Shown: piece after piece, positions 9,738-12,140 of the stretch
How the letters are laid out: each line of letters starts with the position of its first letter
Numbering within the stretch: the first letter of the stretch is position 1
From: Phlegmacium glaucopus
Taxonomy: Eukaryota > Basidiomycota > Agaricomycetes > Agaricales > Cortinariaceae
Assembly (NCBI GenBank): GCA_015039465.1
Contig: MU130662.1
Location: 68,380-80,519, forward strand
Direction: 5' to 3'
DNA length: 12,140 nucleotides
Translations under genes and position numbers: made by a program
Notes under the pieces: generated by a model
Database searches by the model: none
Told to the model about the DNA's origin: nothing
Seen by the model: only the letters and a program-made list of their open reading frames with translations

Positions 9738-9744
9738 TATATAA
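9738..9744 (+). promoter_or_regulatory. TATA box of the NLR-like gene
   Basis: TATATAA, 61-67 bp upstream of the ATG at 9805, which has a good fungal start context (CACCATGAA). Confidence 0.6.
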
Positions 9745-9804
9745 TCAAGAGCGTCTTTGTTCTTGCCTCTCATCATCCACCTTGACCGCTGTGCATCGAC
9801 CACC

Positions 9805-11265
9805 ATGAAGCGCATTTTCAAGAAATTTCACAAATACAAGAAACCAAAATATCCATTTCTGAATATCACCGATGCTCTTGATTCAAGCGCTGAACTACCA
9901 AGTTCGACATCGATGGGAATCACAACTAACACCGCTAATCCCATACCATCCGTCCCCACTAGTGCCGCAACTGCGACTGCGAGTCTTGAAGTTATTGGAG
10001 CCACGGGGGTTAAATTTACCGTGAGCTTTCAACTTGGCCAAGCACATTGGCATAATTACACAATCATTATCGTCGATCAGACTGGCCATGAACGCCAACT
10101 CTCCGCTTCAGTTTCCACTTTGGCAATCAATGACGGTGCTCCTGTAGCACGTGTGGAAGATTCCCCATCTGATACCATGATCCAAGCTGACTTGATATCT
10201 ACGGAATCAGAAAAATATCCTTCTGTGAGTCGCTCACACACCCACCCCTCTCAGTTATTCCTGATGATCAACAGACTTAGCATTCTAGCTCGGGTTTCTT
10301 TGCGAATGCCCAAAATTTCCTCATCGCTGGCGGCACTTTTGTAAGTCTTTTTCGTGTACTGTGTAAATGATTTAGCAATAAGTGTATGTAGGTTAACATT
10401 CTCCCTCCCAATCCTGGTGAAGGGCGGCCAAAGATCCCTGTACCTCAGAAACGAAACTCCAGTCCATTATTTACTGGACGGAAAGATGTGCTCGACCAGC
10501 TCAGAAATATTTTTGTTCATTGTGCTAATAGTGGACTGATGTTGAGACACTCTTGTCTCCTCTGGGGAATGGGAGGAATTGGAAAGACACAGATCTGTCT
10601 CAAATTCATAGAAGAAATGTCTGACAAGTAAGTGTCTTCACCTATTCATGAAACTGGCTTCATTTCTTGCTCTAGGTTTTCACATGTGTTCTGGGTTGAT
10701 GCCTCCTCTGCTGAGAGTATGATAATGTCTCTCAAGGGGATATCTAGTATTCCTGCTGCACAAGCTTCTGGTATGGATGGCTCAGTTCAGTCTGTCCTCC
10801 AGTGGATATCTAACATTCAAGAGGAATGGTTGATGGTGTTTGATAATGCTGATGATCCTCTTCCTGAGGATGTGGCCAAGTTCTTTCCCTCAGGTAACAG
10901 AGGTAATATTCTCATTACTAGCAGGAACAGATCCATGGGAAGGATCATATCATTTCAGAACAGCATTGAGATCATTGAAATGGAGGAAGCAGATGCTATA
11001 ACTCTACTTCTGAAGGCTAGCTGTTTGGATGCAGCTGAGCATGTAGAAGTTGCTAGAATGATTGTGACTGAGCTTGGCTGCATTCCTCTGGCTGTTAATC
11101 ATGCTGGTGCTTATATTGAAGCTGGGAATTGTGATATCAATAGATATCTGAAACATTTCTCCTTGCATCATCAGACTCTTATGTCAGATGCCACATTCAG
11201 AGGAGCATCAGATTATGATCAAACAGTATATGGGACTTGGGATTTATCTTTCAAAGAAATTGAAA
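9805..11265 (+). CDS. NLR-like STAND protein, NB-ARC ATPase (3' part disrupted)
   Basis: Exons 9805-10224, 10281-10340, 10392-10627 and 10676 onward join in phase; introns are 56, 51 and 48 nt. The first 435 residues are of normal NLR type. Residues 1-140 are an N-terminal region without a family I know, starting with a basic patch (KRIFKKFHKYKKPK). Residues 144-162 hold 'SGFFANAQNFLIAGGTF', common in Agaricomycete proteins. 'SPLFTGRKDVLDQL' leads into NB-ARC: Walker A GMGGIGKT at 219-226, Walker B 'WLMVFDNADD' at 290-299, 'NILITSR' near 317, and GLPL-like 'GCIPLAV' at 373-379. 'TWDLSFKEIE' ends at 11264. Such proteins are ATP-driven switches, in fungi linked to non-self recognition. As printed, the frame continues as a hydrophobic low-complexity tail to a stop at 11433-11435, which I regard as false because the true continuation is found by reading the tail backwards. 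From 10495 the gene has no CpG. It starts 293 bp after duplication copy B ends. Confidence 0.85.
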
Positions 11266-11436
11266 TACAAGAACTCTCTGTTTCTGTCCTCTTCACCTTT
11301 TTCCTCTTCTTCCTAGTCCTCCCTCTACTGAGACTGTGTCTCTTACTTCTAACTCAATGTCCATACTATAACATGATATTTCATCTGGTAACATTGTGTC
11401 GGTTTATAAGGAACTTTACAAATATTCTACCATGAC
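11266..11436. other. Low-complexity stretch, probably string-reversed
   Basis: As printed, it is pyrimidine-rich and extends the NLR frame with an unlikely run of Leu, Phe and Val. It contains no GpC and one CpG. The frame analysis of the tail places it at the far end of a reversed block. No gene is recognisable in either direction. Confidence 0.5.
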
Positions 11437-11864
11437 TCTAAGGTGAGTCTGAGGTAAACCTTAGGTGAGTCTGAGGTGAGCCTTAGGTGAGCCTTAGGTG
11501 AACCTTAGGTGACTCTCAGGTGAGTCTGAGGTAAACCTTAGGTGAGCCTTAGGTGAACCTTAGGTGAACCTTAGGTGACTCTCAGGCGAGTCTGAGGTAA
11601 ACCTTAGGTGAGCCTTAGGTGAGCCTTAGGTGATTCTCAGGTGAGCCTGAGATAAACCTTAGGTGAGTCTGAGATGAGCCTGAGGTGAGCCTGAGACAAG
11701 TCTTAGATGAATCACTGAACCTGAGGTTCGTCTCAGGCTCACCTCAGGCTCACCTGAGGTAAGCCTTAGGTACTAAGGTGAGCCTGAGGTGAGCCTGAGG
11801 TGACCCTTAGGTCAGCCTTACGAGCCTGAGGTGAGCCTAAGGCAAGCCTTCACACCCCGTGACA
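11437..11864. repeat. Degenerate 11-bp minisatellite array
   Basis: More than thirty units close to GGTGAGCCTTA, with variants GGTGAGTCTGA, GGTAAACCTTA, GGTGAACCTTA and GGTGACTCTCA. A higher-order pattern is visible: GGTGACTCTCA recurs at 11508 and 11574, and as GGTGATTCTCA at 11629, that is, after six and then five units. Around 11731-11756 two units are in reverse-complement orientation, next to a short irregular stretch. If the tail is reversed, the real unit is ATTCCGAGTGG. Confidence 0.93.
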
Positions 11865-12140
11865 TTTCATGACCTTCCTGTGGTTAGGGAACAGGTTTCT
11901 ACTTCAGTAGGGTCACTGGTAGTAACAGATTCCATTCGTCTCATACTAGGTCGTTTGACTAACGGACCCCATTGGAAAATCGATAGAGTGATAGTTGTAC
12001 AAAGGACCTGAGGAGTCGTCGTCTAGACTTATACAGACATCTTTATGATGATACTACTATCTTTCGTGTATAGACTTCTTAATCCTACCGACGGAACCGA
12101 CGAACACGTAAAGGATGTCACCTAACAGGTGATCGGGAGG
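11865..12140. other. NLR coding sequence printed backwards (not complemented)
   Basis: No NLR-like reading was recognised in the printed direction. Read from 12140 down to 11875 without complementing, it is one open frame of 89 residues that fits the region after NB-ARC: 'RRASGQSTVGNAQAAKAAIL', 'LQICAFYHHSSISTDIF', 'AAEESRKH', 'LPQAISLLDHTLLTL', 'HWDDFIFGQGIGVL'. The first codon uses the A at 11265 plus bases 12140 and 12139 (AGG), so the frame from 'SFKEIE' carries on exactly. Similarity to NLRs ends after 'GIGVL', near 11875; the reversed frame then runs on into the array. Polarity reversal cannot come from a DNA inversion, which would give the reverse complement. Confidence 0.85.

Noticed and set aside
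11266..11435. C-terminal transmembrane segment of the NLR protein
   Set aside because: The hydrophobic run appears only in the printed direction, after the point where the frame is better continued by the reversed tail; it is most likely an artefact of reversed pyrimidine-rich sequence.
11437..11864. CRISPR array
   Set aside because: Units are 11 bp, contiguous and degenerate, without spacers, and the host is a fungus; it is a minisatellite.
11266..12140. Ordinary DNA inversion at the right end
   Set aside because: An inversion gives the reverse complement and leaves CpG and GpC frequencies unchanged. Here the NLR frame appears only on plain reversal, and the CpG/GpC bias is swapped.

Overview
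The window looks like nuclear DNA of a basidiomycete fungus, most likely an Agaricomycete. Genes are split by many short GT-AG introns (48-66 nt, five of them exactly 54 nt). The recognisable families are also typical of that group: a fungal Tc1/mariner transposase, a KRE9/KNH-type GPI-anchored wall protein, FACT subunit POB3, and an NB-ARC NLR-like protein carrying the 'NFLIAGGTF' motif common in Agaricomycete signalling proteins. Families were assigned by eye; no database was searched.

Layout. 1-1003: decayed Tc1/mariner (DD34E) transposase, left end outside the window. 1017-2469 (minus): an intact four-exon gene of unknown function, convergent with the transposase and 13 bp from it. 2786-4727 and 7366-9512: two direct copies of one duplicated segment, about 4.58 kb apart, each holding a 5'-truncated, frameshifted POB3 pseudogene plus the same 3' flank. 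5052-6062 (plus), between the copies: an intact five-exon gene for a secreted, Ser/Thr-rich, GPI-anchored KRE9/KNH-domain protein. 6063-7365: no confident gene, one TTCC microsatellite. 9805-11265 (plus): four exons of an NLR-like NB-ARC ATPase with its own TATA box.

The most striking signal is the right end. From about 11266 to 12140 the printed sequence appears to be reversed without being complemented. Read backwards from base 12140, it continues the NLR reading frame with no lost base for 89 residues (12140 back to 11875), giving the expected region after NB-ARC. Dinucleotide bias agrees: the preceding NLR exon has no CpG and many GpC, whereas 11851-12140 has 14 CpG and no GpC. No cellular rearrangement reverses polarity without complementing, so an artefact or manipulation of the record is by far the likeliest cause. 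The minisatellite at 11437-11864 probably lies in the same flipped block.

The genes do not form a shared pathway. The window is best seen as a repeat-rich, recently rearranged stretch with a transposon relic, segmentally duplicated gene fragments, a fast-evolving surface-protein gene and an NLR gene interrupted by a minisatellite.
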